Below, in pieces: positions 1 to 8,593 of a DNA stretch of 64,000 nucleotides (position 1 is its first letter; every line of letters starts with the position of its first letter). This DNA is from Echinicola soli. GTDB lineage: Bacteria > Bacteroidota > Bacteroidia > Cytophagales > Cyclobacteriaceae. The notes under the pieces were generated by a model, which was not told the DNA's origin, did not search any database, and saw only the letters and a program-made list of their open reading frames with translations. The DNA lies in assembly GCF_006575665.1 (NCBI RefSeq), contig NZ_CP041253.1, positions 1,679,501-1,743,500 of the forward strand, in the 5' to 3' direction. A program made the position numbers and the translations under genes.

Positions 1-1294
1 CGTCTACACGTGAGGTCTGGCCTACACCGCTGGCAAATAATTGATCCTTGTTACTTAGTACGATGGTGTTGGATTTGGTATGCTTACACACTTTGGCGGC
101 AAATACCAGGGCATCTTTTTGCTCTTCGGTAGGTGCTACTTTGGTAGCTACTTTGAAATCTTCCTTGGTTTCTGTGGACAGGTCCTTGTCTTGCTCTATA
201 ATGCCGTTTAATAAGGTTTTGATCTGCTTGGTACCACCTACTTTGGTTTTCTGGAGCAGGAGGATCCTGTTTTTCTTGCCTTTCAGTACTTCCAGGGCAT
301 CTTGGTCAAATGCAGGGGCGATCAGCACCTCAAAGAACAGGCCGTGCATTTCTTCCGCAGCTGCCCTGTCCACGGTTTGGTTGGTGATCAGGACGCCACC
401 AAATGCAGAAAGGGTGTCTGCTTCAAAGGCTTTTTGATACGCTTCTTTTACTGAGGTTCCTTTTGCCACGCCACAGGCATTGTTGTGCTTTAGGATGGCA
501 AAGGCTGTTTCTCCATCAAATTCGGCCATTAAGGCTACTGCGGCATCCACGTCTACGAGGTTGTTATAAGAGAGCTCTTTACCGTTCAGTTGGTCAAAAA
601 GATCGTCCAGCTTGCCATAGAAATGGGCTTTTTGGTGCGGGTTTTCGCCGTAACGTAAAGCTTTTGAATTGTTTTCGCTTACTTTCAGTGCTGGAATTTC
701 TTCGGTTTGGTTAAAGTAGTTGAAAATATGGGTATCGTAATGTGATGACACTTGGAATGCCTTGGCGGCAAAGTATTTTCTGTCTTCCAAGGTAGTGCCC
801 CCTTGGTTGTTTTTCAATCGCTCTTCCAGTTCGCCATATTGGTCGCGGGAAGCGATGATGGTAACATCTTTAAAGTTTTTGGCCGCGGCCCTGATCAGGG
901 AAATGCCTCCGATATCGATCTTTTCGATAATATCCTGCTCTGAAGCACCGGAGGCTACTGTTTCCTCAAAAGGATACAGGTCCACGATCACGAGGTCAAT
1001 GGCAGGTATTTCAAATTCCTGAGCCTGGGAAAGGTCTCCTTTATCTTCTCTTCTGTGGAGGATACCTCCAAAAACTTTTGGGTGGAGGGTTTTTACTCTT
1101 CCCCCAAAGATGGAAGGATAGCCTGTTAGGTCTTCTACAGCAGTTACTTCCGCTCCTTGTTCTTCAATGAACTTTTGTGTACCTCCTGTGGAGTAGATCT
1201 TTACGCCTTGTTCTTTTAGCTGGGCGATGATCGGTTCAAGATTGTCTTTATAAAAGACCGAGATAAGGGCAGATTCTATTTTCTTAACAGCCAT
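1..1294 (-). CDS. purH: Bifunctional AICAR transformylase / IMP cyclohydrolase, C-terminus cut by window edge
   Basis: Catalyses the last two steps of purine synthesis: formylation of AICAR, then ring closure to IMP, in the cytoplasm. The frame is open from an ATG at 1294 to position 2 with no stop, giving 431 codons of a family usually about 510 long. The N-terminal part reads as the MGS-like cyclohydrolase domain (STGGT near residue 36, GRVKTLHP near 65). The transformylase part shows LRYGENPHQ, KHNNACG and, at the window edge, ASGVGQTSR. It lies 71 bp downstream of purN on the same strand and has its own -7 promoter motif in that gap. The last ~80 residues are outside the window. Confidence 0.96.
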   Translation of the reverse strand, partial: MAVKKIESALISVFYKDNLEPIIAQLKEQGVKIYSTGGTQKFIEEQGAEVTAVEDLTGYPSIFGGRVKTLHPKVFGGILHRREDKGDLSQAQEFEIPAIDLVIVDLYPFEETVASGASEQDIIEKIDIGGISLIRAAAKNFKDVTIIASRDQYGELEERLKNNQGGTTLEDRKYFAAKAFQVSSHYDTHIFNYFNQTEEIPALKVSENNSKALRYGENPHQKAHFYGKLDDLFDQLNGKELSYNNLVDVDAAVALMAEFDGETAFAILKHNNACGVAKGTSVKEAYQKAFEADTLSAFGGVLITNQTVDRAAAEEMHGLFFEVLIAPAFDQDALEVLKGKKNRILLLQKTKVGGTKQIKTLLNGIIEQDKDLSTETKEDFKVATKVAPTEEQKDALVFAAKVCKHTKSNTIVLSNKDQLFASGVGQTSRVD

Positions 1295-1343
1295 TTTTTG
1301 AAGTATTGAATGAAATAGGTTTGCGTAATTTTGTTTTAAACTG

Positions 1344-1351
1344 CAAAGGTA
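1344..1351 (-). promoter_or_regulatory. Putative purH promoter -7 element
   Basis: On the minus strand this reads TACCTTTG, an exact match to the Bacteroidota -7 consensus TAnnTTTG, about 50 bp before the purH ATG. The -33 part is not clear. It would let purH be transcribed independently of purN. Confidence 0.5.
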
Positions 1352-1365
1352 GGAAAATCAGTCTA

Positions 1366-1923
1366 TTAAAGCAGGCTTTCGATGACTTTTGGAAAATATT
1401 TGTGTTCTAAAGCATGCACCTTGTTGGCAATATCCTCAGGACTGTCTGTTTCTTCCACTTTTACGCTTTCTTGGAAAATCACCCGGCCATCATCGTATTT
1501 TTCATTCACATAGTGGATGGTGATGCCTGTTTCCTTTTCGCCTTTATCTTTGACCGCTTCATGTACACGCATGCCGTACATCCCTTTGCCCCCAAATTTT
1601 GGCAGCAAGGCAGGATGGATGTTGATGATCCTTTCGGGAAACTGTTGGATCAGTCCATCTGGTACTTTTAGCAGAAAGCCAGCCAAAACTACTAAGTCAA
1701 TTTCCAGTTCTTCGAAGGTCTTTTCGAGCACTTCCTCATCCATTTCTTTTCTGGTGAAGGAGATAAAGGGAATGTTATGGTTTTTTGCTCTTTCCAGCAC
1801 ATAAGCATCTTTTCTATTGGATGCGATGATGGCAACTTTTCCTTTGGTGGAGCCATCAAAGTGCTTGATGATTTCTTCAGCATTGCTGCCGTTTCCCGAG
1901 GCGAGTATGGCGATTTTTTTCAA
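1366..1923 (-). CDS. purN: Phosphoribosylglycinamide formyltransferase
   Basis: Transfers the formyl group of 10-formyl-THF to GAR, the third step of purine synthesis. The 185-aa length is normal. Visible are the N-terminal ILASGNGSN loop that binds the substrate phosphate, NIHPALLPKF near residue 101-110 with the catalytic Asn and His, and the downstream region ending in DDGR that carries the catalytic Asp. The gene directly precedes purH on the minus strand, so the two form a purine pair. The ATG start fits the usual MKKIAILASG beginning. Confidence 0.95.
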   Translation of the reverse strand: MKKIAILASGNGSNAEEIIKHFDGSTKGKVAIIASNRKDAYVLERAKNHNIPFISFTRKEMDEEVLEKTFEELEIDLVVLAGFLLKVPDGLIQQFPERIINIHPALLPKFGGKGMYGMRVHEAVKDKGEKETGITIHYVNEKYDDGRVIFQESVKVEETDSPEDIANKVHALEHKYFPKVIESLL

Positions 1924-2190
1924 TTGAAAACCAGGTTTATGTACGTTGAACTACGTTTTGTGGACAATAATAATGTTAAATTATGATTGACCCGAAATAT
2001 GTATTTGCCGATCTATGTCACCGTGTATTTTAGGGCGTACTACATCGACGGGCTTTGGTGGTCAATATAACCTGTCCATCCCAAAAGTACAAAAGCTACT
2101 TTACCAGTGGATGAGTAGCCTGATATTTTTCTTTGGACGGATTGGCCAACGGTATTGCGTAAACCAAGTGGTGCACCAGATTTTACGTTT

Positions 2191-3066
2191 CTATAAAAAA
2201 GCCATGCTGATCACTCCTGTCAACATCAGGAGCTTGGAGAGGTTGCTGAGCCTGGAGAAGTGCGTTTTGCGATCAGCATGGTAAATGAGGTACATAAAGT
2301 AAATGAATAATATGCCGATCAGCCCAAAGTAAAGGTAGAGCAAGTTTTCGTCTATTTTATATGCTACTACTAGAATGGAACCTACAAATATGGCCGCTAT
2401 GATAAAGATGATGTTTTTCGTAGCACGAAAGCCCAAGACTACCGGCAATGTCTTACAGCCATGTTTTCTGTCTCCTTCCCGGTCTTCTATGTCTTTGATG
2501 ATTTCACGGATGAGGTTGATAAAGAAGGCGAAAATAGCATAGGTGAGCACCAGCAGTTCTGACTTTTGATAATAATAACCTACGATCCAGATGGCCAGTG
2601 CGGTCAATAGAGCAACGGCCAAGTTGCCCACAAAGGGCAGCCGCTTTAGGGAGTTAGAATATATCCAAAGTAAAAAGGCCGCCATAAAATGAATACCTCC
2701 TGCTTTTAAACTGACCAAGCATGCCAATCCAATGCCGACAAGATTAAGAAAAGTGTGGAGAAACATCACCACTCTGCGGCGCATTCCCTTGCCGATGATG
2801 ACTTCATCTGGCTTGTTTATATAGTCGATCTTTACATCATAGTAGTCATTTATCAAGTAGCCAGAAGCGGCTATCAAGATAGTAGACGTGACCAGCAGAT
2901 AGATTTTAGGATCCAGAAGGGCAGGAATACCTGATAAGGTTTTTTCTACCAGAAAGTAGGCGGTCATCAGCTGTGCGAAAGCCATCATCAGCAGGTTATC
3001 TGCCCTGATGATCCTTAAAAAAGCAGCAAATGAAAAAGCTTTTTCAGCTGATGGAGAGTGATTCAT
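2191..3066 (-). CDS. UbiA-family prenyltransferase (geranylgeranylglycerol-phosphate synthase-like)
   Basis: Integral membrane prenyltransferase that attaches an isoprenoid chain to an acceptor. Both Asp-rich motifs for Mg and diphosphate are visible: NDYYDVKIDYINKPDE in the first third and DIEDREGDR in the second half, among about eight or nine hydrophobic helices. The acceptor cannot be read from sequence; Cytophagales members of this type are often annotated as geranylgeranylglycerol-phosphate geranylgeranyltransferases. An in-frame ATG at 3120 would add 18 unconvincing residues. I prefer the ATG at 3066, because the longer start lies at the foot of the galE terminator and a TAnnTTTG motif sits just before 3066. 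No partner gene adjoins it. Confidence 0.88.
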   Translation of the reverse strand: MNHSPSAEKAFSFAAFLRIIRADNLLMMAFAQLMTAYFLVEKTLSGIPALLDPKIYLLVTSTILIAASGYLINDYYDVKIDYINKPDEVIIGKGMRRRVVMFLHTFLNLVGIGLACLVSLKAGGIHFMAAFLLWIYSNSLKRLPFVGNLAVALLTALAIWIVGYYYQKSELLVLTYAIFAFFINLIREIIKDIEDREGDRKHGCKTLPVVLGFRATKNIIFIIAAIFVGSILVVAYKIDENLLYLYFGLIGILFIYFMYLIYHADRKTHFSRLSNLSKLLMLTGVISMAFL

Positions 3067-3070
3067 AACC

Positions 3071-3078
3071 CAAAAATA
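3071..3078 (-). promoter_or_regulatory. Putative -7 element immediately before the prenyltransferase ATG
   Basis: On the minus strand this reads TATTTTTG, matching TAnnTTTG, and ends five bases before the A of the ATG at 3066. If real, the transcript would be leaderless or nearly so. It may be a chance match in an AT-rich stretch. Confidence 0.3.
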
Positions 3079-3123
3079 CGCGAAAGTCTCATATAAGTTC
3101 CGTATCACACACCTTTTCATAAA

Positions 3124-3162
3124 AAAGAAAAAACCATTCGCTATTGAACGAATGGTTTTTTT
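3124..3162 (-). terminator. Rho-independent terminator downstream of galE
   Basis: Stem AAACCATTCG / CGAATGGTTT (3131-3140 with 3149-3158) around an 8-nt loop, flanked by A and T runs on both sides. It can work in both directions; it lies 108 bp past the galE stop and would end galE transcription before the prenyltransferase gene. Confidence 0.85.
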
Positions 3163-3269
3163 GATTAATAAACCCCTAATTAAAATTATAATTATGCCCT
3201 AAATTTAGGGAAATTACTTTATTATACCGTCCTGTACTGTCTTGTAAATTATAATGGTGTACGAAAGGG

Positions 3270-4283
3270 CTACTTTTCCAAACTTACTTGCCAGTTCCAG
3301 GCATCACGTAGTGCATCTTCTAGTCCGTACTGAGGTTCCCAGCCCAATATATTGGTGACTTTGTCTGTATTGGCCCACACTTTTTCGATATCGCCGGATC
3401 TTCGTGGGCCGATTTCGTAATTGAGCGGTTTTCCACTTACTTTTTCGAAGGCCTTGATCACCTCCATGACGGTATTGCCATTCCCTGTGCCCACATTAAA
3501 AAGGTCAAAGAAATTGTCTGGTTGGGCAGCAAGGTAGTGGATGGATTTAACGTGTGCATCTGCCAGGTCCATCACATGGATATAATCACGAATACAGGTG
3601 CCGTCTAGCGTATCGTAGTCGTCACCGAAGACCGTGATTTTTTCCCGGATGCCGGCACCAGTCTGTGTTATAAAAGGGATCAGGTTTGCCGGCACTCCCA
3701 GCGGAAGTTCCCCAATGAGTGAAGAGGGGTGGGCACCTACAGGGTTAAAATAGCGCAATGCTGCGACTCTCGTGGCGGCACCGCTTTTGATATGGTCTGT
3801 CAGGATATCTTCACAGATCTTCTTGGTATTTCCATATGGGCTTTCGGCATCTTTCCTTGGAGTGGATTCCTTTACCGGAAGCTCATCAGGTTGGCCATAT
3901 ACGGTACAGGAGGAAGAAAAAACGATGTCCTTTACGCTGTGGTCTTTCATGACTTCCAGCAGTATGATCAGGGAATTGATGTTATTGCTGTAATAGGTGA
4001 GCGGGATTTTGGTGCTTTCCCCTACTGCTTTGGAGGCAGCAAAGTGGATGACCCCTTGAATGTCATTTTCCCGGAAGACAGATTGCATGAATTCACGGTC
4101 GTTACAATCGCCCTCATGGCATTTTACAGGAGAGCCCAGAATTTTTTCTAGCCCAATAAGTACGTTTTTGTTGGAATTGGAAAAATTGTCAACGATGATG
4201 GGCTCATAGCCGGCATTAACGAGCGCTACAGCCGTATGGGATCCGATGTAACCTGCTCCGCCTGTGATTAAAATCTGTTTCAT
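3270..4283 (-). CDS. galE: UDP-glucose 4-epimerase
   Basis: Interconverts UDP-glucose and UDP-galactose with bound NAD, feeding galactose metabolism and envelope polysaccharides. The 337-aa length is typical. The sequence shows the Rossmann motif GGAGYIGSH at residues 7-15, SSSCTVYG near 125, and the catalytic YxxxK as YGNTK near 150, followed by ALRYFNPVGAHPS, typical of GalE. It has its own promoter and terminator, so it is probably monocistronic. Confidence 0.96.
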   Translation of the reverse strand: MKQILITGGAGYIGSHTAVALVNAGYEPIIVDNFSNSNKNVLIGLEKILGSPVKCHEGDCNDREFMQSVFRENDIQGVIHFAASKAVGESTKIPLTYYSNNINSLIILLEVMKDHSVKDIVFSSSCTVYGQPDELPVKESTPRKDAESPYGNTKKICEDILTDHIKSGAATRVAALRYFNPVGAHPSSLIGELPLGVPANLIPFITQTGAGIREKITVFGDDYDTLDGTCIRDYIHVMDLADAHVKSIHYLAAQPDNFFDLFNVGTGNGNTVMEVIKAFEKVSGKPLNYEIGPRRSGDIEKVWANTDKVTNILGWEPQYGLEDALRDAWNWQVSLEK

Positions 4284-4334
4284 GAAATGAAGTTGTTTTT
4301 ACTAGGGATAGTGAGTTGACAAATGATGTAGTGA

Positions 4335-4342
4335 CAAATATA
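4335..4342 (-). promoter_or_regulatory. Putative galE promoter -7 element
   Basis: Minus-strand TATATTTG, an exact TAnnTTTG match about 50 bp upstream of the galE ATG; TTTC about 19 bp further upstream is a weak -33 candidate. Confidence 0.45.
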
Positions 4343-4515
4343 ATTTAAACCCATCAGGCATGAAATTTTTCTTGGTTTTTAATGGCTGAAAACTAATTTT
4401 TTTAGTTGGAAGTTAATATCTTACAGGGGGCTGCTAGGGTCGAAAAATGGAAAAAGTAACTTTTTTCTATCCCTGTACCAAAAAAGAATACAACCCAAAT
4501 AATAACAACAGTAGT

Positions 4516-5658
4516 ATGATGAATTTTCAATTGACAGAAAACCAGTCCATGATTGCGCAGATGATCAGGGATTTTGGTGCAAAAGAAATCGCTCCTTTTC
4601 GAAAGGAATGGGACGATGACCAGATTTTTCCGCTTCCACTTTTTAAGAAATTGGGAGAACTGGGACTAATGGGAGTGCTCATTCCGACGGCGTATGGGGG
4701 AAGTGGTTTTGGATATTTGGAATATGTGACTGCGATCATGGAACTGGCCAAGTTGGATCCGGGAGTAGGACTGTCCATGGCGGCACACAATTCCCTCTGT
4801 TCAGGGCATATTATGCTCTTTGGCTCGGATGAGCAGAAGCAAAAATACTTGCCAAAATTGGCTTCATGCGAATTTTTAGGTGCTTGGGGGCTCACCGAAC
4901 CAAACACGGGTTCGGATGCTGCCAATATGAAAACTACCGCGAAAGAGGATGGCGATTATTTCATCCTCAACGGAGCCAAAAACTTTATTACTCACGGCGT
5001 GTCCGGAGATATAGCAGTAGTTATCGCCAGAACGGGTGAAGTGGGAGACAAGCATGGCATGACGGCCTTTGTTATTGAAAAGGGCACTGACGGATTCCGT
5101 GGTGGCCGAAAGGAGGATAAGCTAGGCATGAGAACTTCCGAAACGGCGGAGTTGATATTTGAGGATTGCAGGGTGCATAAATCACAAATATTGGGAGAAG
5201 TAGGAGAAGGATTTATCCAATCCATGAAGGTGTTGGATGGTGGCAGGATTTCCATCGCAGCACTTTCATTAGGAATTGCCGAAGGAGCTTTTGAGGCAGC
5301 AGTCAGCTATTCCAAAGAACGATATCAGTTCAATAAACCGATCAGCTCATATCAAGGAATTTCATTCAAGCTGGCAGATATGGCGACCAAGCTGGAGGCG
5401 GCCAAGTTGCTGACATTTAAGGCTGCTGACCTGAAAAACCGAGGTGAATACGTGACCTTGGCCAGTGCCAAAGCCAAGTACTATGCATCAGAAATAGCAG
5501 TGGAGCTGGCCAATGAGGCGGTTCAGATTTTTGGTGGCTATGGATTTACCAAGGATTATCCTGTGGAAAAATACTACAGGGATGTCAAGCTTTGCACCAT
5601 TGGTGAAGGAACTTCTGAAATCCAGAAAATAGTGATTGCCAGAGAGCTTTTAAAGTGA
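4516..5658 (+). CDS. Acyl-CoA dehydrogenase
   Basis: FAD enzyme that oxidises acyl-CoA to trans-2-enoyl-CoA and passes electrons to ETF; the chain-length class is uncertain. From the ATG at 4516 it has 380 residues, the family norm. Visible are WGLTEPNTGSDA in the middle beta domain, DGGRISIAALSLGIAEGAF, and the C-terminal GEGTSEIQ, whose first Glu aligns with the catalytic base of short- and medium-chain enzymes. A longer reading from 4447 adds 23 Asn-rich residues that do not look native. No ETF or other beta-oxidation gene adjoins it. Confidence 0.93.
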   Translation: MMNFQLTENQSMIAQMIRDFGAKEIAPFRKEWDDDQIFPLPLFKKLGELGLMGVLIPTAYGGSGFGYLEYVTAIMELAKLDPGVGLSMAAHNSLCSGHIMLFGSDEQKQKYLPKLASCEFLGAWGLTEPNTGSDAANMKTTAKEDGDYFILNGAKNFITHGVSGDIAVVIARTGEVGDKHGMTAFVIEKGTDGFRGGRKEDKLGMRTSETAELIFEDCRVHKSQILGEVGEGFIQSMKVLDGGRISIAALSLGIAEGAFEAAVSYSKERYQFNKPISSYQGISFKLADMATKLEAAKLLTFKAADLKNRGEYVTLASAKAKYYASEIAVELANEAVQIFGGYGFTKDYPVEKYYRDVKLCTIGEGTSEIQKIVIARELLK

Positions 5659-5767
5659 ATCTTACGTTTTGTCATTAATACGACGGGGCTCGATCAGGGG
5701 GAATCGCTTTTGGATGAGCGATTGCGTATTCCACTAGCTATACCATTCTAACAATGCCTTTGTCCCC

Positions 5768-5820
5768 GATATCCACCAGCCTGTCCTCCCGAAATCCTTC
5801 GGGACAGGCTGGTGGATATC
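5768..5820. repeat. REP-like perfect inverted repeat
   Basis: GATATCCACCAGCCTGTCC at 5768-5786 is repeated exactly in inverted form at 5802-5820. The 15-nt loop contains a second stem, CCCGAA/TTCGGG. There is no T run, so it is not an ordinary terminator. GCCTGTCC and CCCGA-type words recur in other gaps of the window (near 8280, 50955 and 58865). Confidence 0.8.
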
Positions 5821-5997
5821 GGGAGGGCAGGCTATTCCGATCCCGATACATTGGGAAGGAATCTCTTATTTAAAATTGAGATTCCTCCTCAAGTCGGGAT
5901 GACAACGCATTAGAAATTGTGGTTTATACAACATTTTTTTTAAAAGCGATTTCCCTGGTCTTGGCAGACGGCTATTTTTCCATATTAAAATATAGCG

Positions 5998-6005
5998 TAA
6001 CTTTG
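5998..6005 (+). promoter_or_regulatory. Putative apbE-ZIP promoter -7 element
   Basis: TAACTTTG followed by C, an exact TAnnTTTG match 22 bp upstream of the ATG at 6027. It supports the 6027 start over the upstream in-frame ATG at 5919. Confidence 0.55.
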
Positions 6006-6026
6006 CGGAAAATATTCCGCCTCTTC

Positions 6027-7091
6027 ATGCAAAAAAACGCCCGAAAAAACATCATCTACTCCATCATTCTACTTTTGGTGGTATTTCTAGTTTACCTTTA
6101 TAGACAAAATCAACAAGCACCCCAGGCTCCAGAACCTGAAAAGGATGGGAAAAAAACCATAACCGGCAAGACCATGGGGACGAGCTACCGGATTGTTTAC
6201 TTGGATGAGCAGGGTAGGGATTTTAAATCAGCAGTGGACTCCTTATTGGAGGTCTTTAACCAAGCTTTGTCTACATATATTCCTGATTCTGAACTAAGTA
6301 GATTTAATGACGGAGACACGTTGACCTTCGAATCGGTTTACCTTCCGACGGTACTAAAGACCAGCAGGGATATTTTCCAGCGCACGGACGGGGCGTTTGA
6401 TCCCACGGTAGGGCCGTTGGTAAATGCTTGGGGTTTTGGCCCAGAAGGGGCCCAGTTAAAAGACAGTGTGAATATCTTCAAGCTACTGCGACTGATAGGG
6501 TTCGAAAATATCGAGTTTGATACCGAAAAAGTTTGGAAAACACAGCCTGACACATACCTGGATTTCAGTGCTATCGCCAAAGGTTACGGAGTGGACGTGG
6601 TAGCCGGATACCTACAGGATGAGGGTGTCGAAGATATGTTGGTTGAGATCGGGGGGGAATTGGTCGCCCGGGGTACCAATGAAAACGGGGAACTCTGGAA
6701 AGTCGGGGTGAACCAGCCCAGTGAGGATGTCAGCTCCAATGAAATTTTCAGCATCATAGGCCTGGATAATAAAGGTATGGCCACTTCAGGAAACTACCGT
6801 AATTTCTACTATAAAGATAGCGTGCGGTATTCCCATACCATCGATCCCAAGACCGGTCAACCTGTCAATCACAGCTTGCTCAGCGCCACGGTAGTAGCAG
6901 AAGACTGTATGACGGCAGATGCCTTCGCTACTGCTATGATGGTATTGGGCACAGAAGAGGCCATTGACCTTCAGAAATCCCAAGATAATATCGACGTTTT
7001 TTTGATTTATAGTGATAGCTTGGGAATGCAAACGTATATCAGTGAAAAACTCAAGCCTTTTGTTTCTTATATCAAAGGGGAAAAAGAATAA
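6027..7091 (+). CDS. apbE: FAD:protein FMN transferase (ApbE family)
   Basis: Attaches FMN covalently to a Thr or Ser of target flavoproteins such as Na+-NQR or Rnf subunits, outside the cytoplasmic membrane. From 6027 it has 354 residues: an N-terminal hydrophobic anchor (about residues 10-27), then the ApbE fold with TGKTMGTSYRIVY, DPTVGPLVNAWGF, DFSAIAKGYGVD and ATSGNYRNF. The frame extends upstream to 5919, but those 36 residues overlap the promoter. The ZIP transporter begins two bases after the stop, so they share a transcript. The target flavoprotein is not in the window. Confidence 0.93.
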   Translation: MQKNARKNIIYSIILLLVVFLVYLYRQNQQAPQAPEPEKDGKKTITGKTMGTSYRIVYLDEQGRDFKSAVDSLLEVFNQALSTYIPDSELSRFNDGDTLTFESVYLPTVLKTSRDIFQRTDGAFDPTVGPLVNAWGFGPEGAQLKDSVNIFKLLRLIGFENIEFDTEKVWKTQPDTYLDFSAIAKGYGVDVVAGYLQDEGVEDMLVEIGGELVARGTNENGELWKVGVNQPSEDVSSNEIFSIIGLDNKGMATSGNYRNFYYKDSVRYSHTIDPKTGQPVNHSLLSATVVAEDCMTADAFATAMMVLGTEEAIDLQKSQDNIDVFLIYSDSLGMQTYISEKLKPFVSYIKGEKE

Positions 7092-7093
7092 GC

Positions 7094-7825
7094 ATGGCCA
7101 CAAAAATTTTGATACTTTTTTTATCGGCGTTCTTGTCAGGGCTTTTGGCAGTGGCGATACCCAGCTGGAAGGAGAAAAACTTCAAGATGATTTTGGTCTT
7201 TGCCGGATCGTATCTTTTTTCCATTACAGTGCTGCATATTCTTCCCGAGCTTTTTGCCAATCCAGCGTCTGCCTATTACATGGGGCTTTACGTGTTGATT
7301 GGTTTTTTGCTGCAGCAGGTGCTGGAATTTTTGTCATCAGGGATAGAGCATGGTCATATCCATCACCATGGCCATGGGAAAAATACCGTTTGGATGGTCA
7401 TGATCGGGCTGTCGTTGCATGCGTTTTTGGAAGGGACATTGCTAAGTCAGCAGCCTTCGTTGAGTGGCCATCATCATGGGACAGAAACATTGCTTTTTGG
7501 GATAGTGATGCACAAAGCTCCGGCAGCCTTTGCCTTGGTAGCGGTGCTTTCCGGTAGCTTGAAGCGAAGTTCGGTTTTAGTGCTGTTGGTTATTTTTGCC
7601 CTGGCCTCACCGATGGGGGTGCTAGTTTCAGATATAGCCTTTTCGCAGCAGTTCCTGGCAGCAGAGGCGATGGATGTGTTATTTGGCTTGGTAGCCGGAG
7701 GGTTTTTACACATTTCGACGACCATATTCTTTGAAAGTAGCCCTCACCATAAGTTTCATCTTACACGGTTGTTAGTGAGTTTATTCGCAGCAGCCCTCGC
7801 CATCGCTTCGGAATATTTGATTTGA
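7094..7825 (+). CDS. ZIP-family divalent metal transporter
   Basis: Membrane importer of zinc, iron or similar divalent ions; the metal cannot be told from sequence. The 243-aa protein has about seven or eight hydrophobic segments. A His-rich loop (HGHIHHHGHG) follows the third segment, as in ZIP proteins, and there are metal-site-like stretches SLHAFLEG and HKAPAAFAL. It starts two bases after apbE, implying co-transcription. A functional link with flavin transfer is not obvious. Confidence 0.9.
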   Translation: MATKILILFLSAFLSGLLAVAIPSWKEKNFKMILVFAGSYLFSITVLHILPELFANPASAYYMGLYVLIGFLLQQVLEFLSSGIEHGHIHHHGHGKNTVWMVMIGLSLHAFLEGTLLSQQPSLSGHHHGTETLLFGIVMHKAPAAFALVAVLSGSLKRSSVLVLLVIFALASPMGVLVSDIAFSQQFLAAEAMDVLFGLVAGGFLHISTTIFFESSPHHKFHLTRLLVSLFAAALAIASEYLI

Positions 7826-7944
7826 TATTATTTGGCTGGATTAAATAGAGGCTGTTTCGTAAATAAATAGGTTCTATATGATTTACGGTGGGCAACTTTT
7901 TACTTTGTTTGACCTGAGCTCGATTTTAAATACCGCCACTGCGA

Positions 7945-8088
7945 GCTTGTCTGGTGCCAAACAGGCTTGTCTGGTGCCAAACAGGCTTGTCTGGTGCCAA
8001 ACAGGCCTGTCTGAAGCCAAAGGCAGGCTTGTCTGGTGCCAAACAGGCTTGTCTGGTGCCAAAGGCAGGCGTGTCTGAAGCCAAACAG
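7945..8088. repeat. Seven-unit tandem repeat, 20-22 bp period
   Basis: Units start at 7945, 7965, 7985, 8005, 8027, 8047 and 8069. The basic unit is GCTTGTCTGGTGCCAAACAG. Variants carry CTGAAGCC in place of CTGGTGCC, or AAAGGCAG in place of AAACAG. There are no spacers. The same family occurs at 27848-27927. Confidence 0.9.
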
Positions 8089-8206
8089 GGCGTCGGATAG
8101 GATTTGCAGGAAGGAGCAGAGGCGAACTGCCACGCCCTTTCCCTACGCACTATCCATTACAAAAGGGCCTGCCTGGTGCTTGACGGCTCGTAACGTAGGA
8201 AAAACC

Positions 8207-8305
8207 GTCATCGCGAACGGAGTGAAGCGATCTCGTATCTGAAAACGAGATTGCCGCCTCGCAAGCTCCTCGCAATAGCCTGTCCCGATACTTTCGGGGA
8301 CGTTA
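8207..8305. repeat. Dispersed REP-like element
   Basis: Contains CGTCATCGCGAACGGAGTG, AAGCGATCTCGTATCTG and AAAACGAGATTGCCGC, followed by CCTGTCCCGA and a CCCGA/TCGGG hairpin. An inverted, nearly identical copy lies at 50948-51030, and degraded relatives lie near 5840-5905, 23470-23540 and 27940-28030. Confidence 0.65.
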
Positions 8306-8402
8306 TAACCGTTTTTAATCAAATGATATTAATCGAGTTATAATGCTTTCGATCCTTAGCGCCCTAAAGGATTTGGACTAAACCTGTCCAGCCCTTTCTA
8401 AC

Positions 8403-8485
8403 AAAAAAATCAGCACAAATCTTAATAATCAGCACCATCTGCGTTCTATCCGAACCAGCCACAATCCCCCAACTTTTCCACTTCT
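8403..8485. repeat. Dispersed ~85-bp repeat, copy 1
   Basis: Shares AAAAAAATCAGC, CAAATCTTA, GCACCAT.TGCGT and ATCCCCCAACTTTT, in the same order and spacing, with 23374-23462. Function unknown; not coding. Confidence 0.6.
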
Positions 8486-8593
8486 TCCAAAGCCTTAGCA
8501 TCTTGTGGCTAAACTAATTAACTACCAAAGTGGACAACTTGGTTCTTGAGAATGGATTTTTCTTGTGGTCTTAGTCATGTTATGATTGTCATT

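Larger units (their letters stand above)
5659..6026. other. Gap of 368 bp with dispersed hairpin repeats
   Basis: Holds a small stem AATCGCT/AGCGATT (5702-5723), the large inverted repeat listed at 5768-5820, and a stretch at 5840-5905 ending in GTCGGGATGAC that resembles the CGATGACG-ended elements at 8207-8305 and 50948-51030. The apbE promoter is at its right end. No gene is supported. Confidence 0.6.

Noticed and set aside
2015..2284. 89-codon plus-strand frame between purN and the prenyltransferase gene
   Set aside because: It overlaps the end of the prenyltransferase gene in antisense and has no coding features.
3729..4151. 140-codon plus-strand frame opposite galE
   Set aside because: Fully inside galE on the other strand; no independent support.
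7945..8088. CRISPR array
   Set aside because: The repeats are directly tandem, with no spacers, and no cas genes are present.
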